Shown here piece after piece: positions 14,943-15,595 of a stretch of DNA of 15,595 nt. The notes beneath the pieces were generated by a model that searched no databases, was not told the origin of the DNA, and saw nothing but the letters and a program-made list of their open reading frames with translations. The position numbers were made by a program, and so were the translations under genes. The stretch covers positions 1 through 15,595 of the forward strand of contig JARFQK010000244.1 of NCBI GenBank assembly GCA_029287815.1. Direction: 5' to 3'. This DNA comes from Gammaproteobacteria bacterium. Its GTDB lineage: Bacteria > Pseudomonadota > Gammaproteobacteria > SZUA-229. Position 1 is the first letter of the stretch, and every line of letters starts with the position of its first letter.

Positions 14943-15595
14943 CGCCCGACCGTGCCTTCGGCGAGTGGCCTGAACTTCAGGACCAGAAAGGGTAATTCGG
15001 TTGCCGCTTCACCGCCATTGAGAATGGCACTACGGTGTAACTGATTGGCCACGGTGTAGAGATAGCCATCGTGGCCGAAACTGAACGCATCAACCCACGA
15101 CAATTGAGGGTCCGAGATCAATACACGGTACTTGCGATCGGGCCCGATAACGCCGATCGCATTGCCAGCAAGATCACCAAGATACAGATTGCCGGCATTG
15201 TCGATGGAAATGCCGTCGCAGATCGGTTTGTCCGACCAACGCTCCACGTTGGCTGCCAGGTCCGCGGGGTCCAGCTCGGCATTGCGCAGATCGGTCGTGC
15301 GCACCCGGTACATGCTGCGCCCGTGCATCGGTCCGTAGTACAACCATTCGCCGTCCGTGTCGATCGCAATTGGATTGATGCCGACCCGAGGGCGAATCTC
15401 AGAGCCATCCTCAGCGCGTATTCGCACCGGCTGGCCATCAATGACCAGATCGATATCTTCGGGGATAACGCTGTTGTGACCTTGCAGTACGCGGCGGGCA
15501 CTCCCTCGGGCGACATCGACCACGATAATTGCCGCGTCCGACCCGCCAGCTGGATCCGCGATGTAGACCGTCTTGCGTATCGGATCCACCGCCAG
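14939..15595 (-). CDS. Major royal jelly/yellow-family protein (5' end beyond window)
   Basis: The C-terminal 218 residues are visible; the frame stays open through the right edge (reading LAVDPIRKTVYIAD), so the N-terminus is missing. The pattern fits the MRJP/yellow family, a six-bladed beta-propeller first known from insects but present in bacteria. Matching stretches are YIADPAGGSDAAIIVVDV, GINPIAIDTDGEWLYYGPMH, KPICDGISIDNAGNLYLGDL, LSWVDAFSFGHDGYLYTVAN, and a PFLVLKF end. Bacterial members are usually exported, but the signal peptide cannot be checked here. Their function is mostly unknown; lactonase-like folds are related. The stop overlaps the start of the downstream small secreted protein by 4 bp. 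Confidence 0.85.
   Translation of the reverse strand: MAVDPIRKTVYIADPAGGSDAAIIVVDVARGSARRVLQGHNSVIPEDIDLVIDGQPVRIRAEDGSEIRPRVGINPIAIDTDGEWLYYGPMHGRSMYRVRTTDLRNAELDPADLAANVERWSDKPICDGISIDNAGNLYLGDLAGNAIGVIGPDRKYRVLISDPQLSWVDAFSFGHDGYLYTVANQLHRSAILNGGEAATELPFLVLKFRPLAEGTVGR

Overview
The window looks like chromosomal DNA of a Gram-negative gammaproteobacterium, probably an environmental or marine one. The evidence is an RND efflux pump with a periplasmic adaptor, an AefR-like TetR repressor, a NarL-type response regulator, Sec signal peptides and moderately GC-rich coding DNA. This is inferred from protein families only; there is no rRNA or other marker gene.

Left part (1-6607, minus strand): a gene for a 1805-residue secreted protein is followed 56 bp later by a multicopper oxidase gene that runs off the left edge. 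The large protein has a signal peptide, carboxypeptidase-regulatory/SdrD-B-like beta modules, EF-hand or dockerin-like calcium loops, an IPT/TIG-like segment, and a right-handed beta-helix ending in an IDAGDP...DIGADE tail. The pair reads as an export or cell-surface system built on a copper enzyme. Its substrate cannot be read from the sequence.

Middle (6608-7524): an AT-richer non-coding stretch. It holds two sharp palindromes in front of the large gene, a decayed fragment that looks like the start of a secreted c-type cytochrome (6902-7138), imperfect direct repeats, and a good sigma-54-type promoter match ahead of the next gene. An orphan NarL/FixJ-type response regulator (7525-8175, plus) follows.

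Right-centre (8270-13376): a classical efflux locus. A divergent TetR/AefR-type repressor faces an operon of membrane-fusion adaptor and RND permease. The 102-bp divergent region carries two related 15-bp operator-like palindromes that cover a TAGACA-17-TATTAT promoter. No outer-membrane channel gene is present, so the pump presumably uses a TolC-like protein encoded elsewhere.

Right end (13465-15595, minus strand): a two-domain 3-mercaptopyruvate/thiosulfate sulfurtransferase with its own promoter, preceded by a two-gene unit. That unit is a major royal jelly/yellow-family beta-propeller protein (5' end beyond the window) coupled by an ATGA overlap to a small secreted protein of unknown function.
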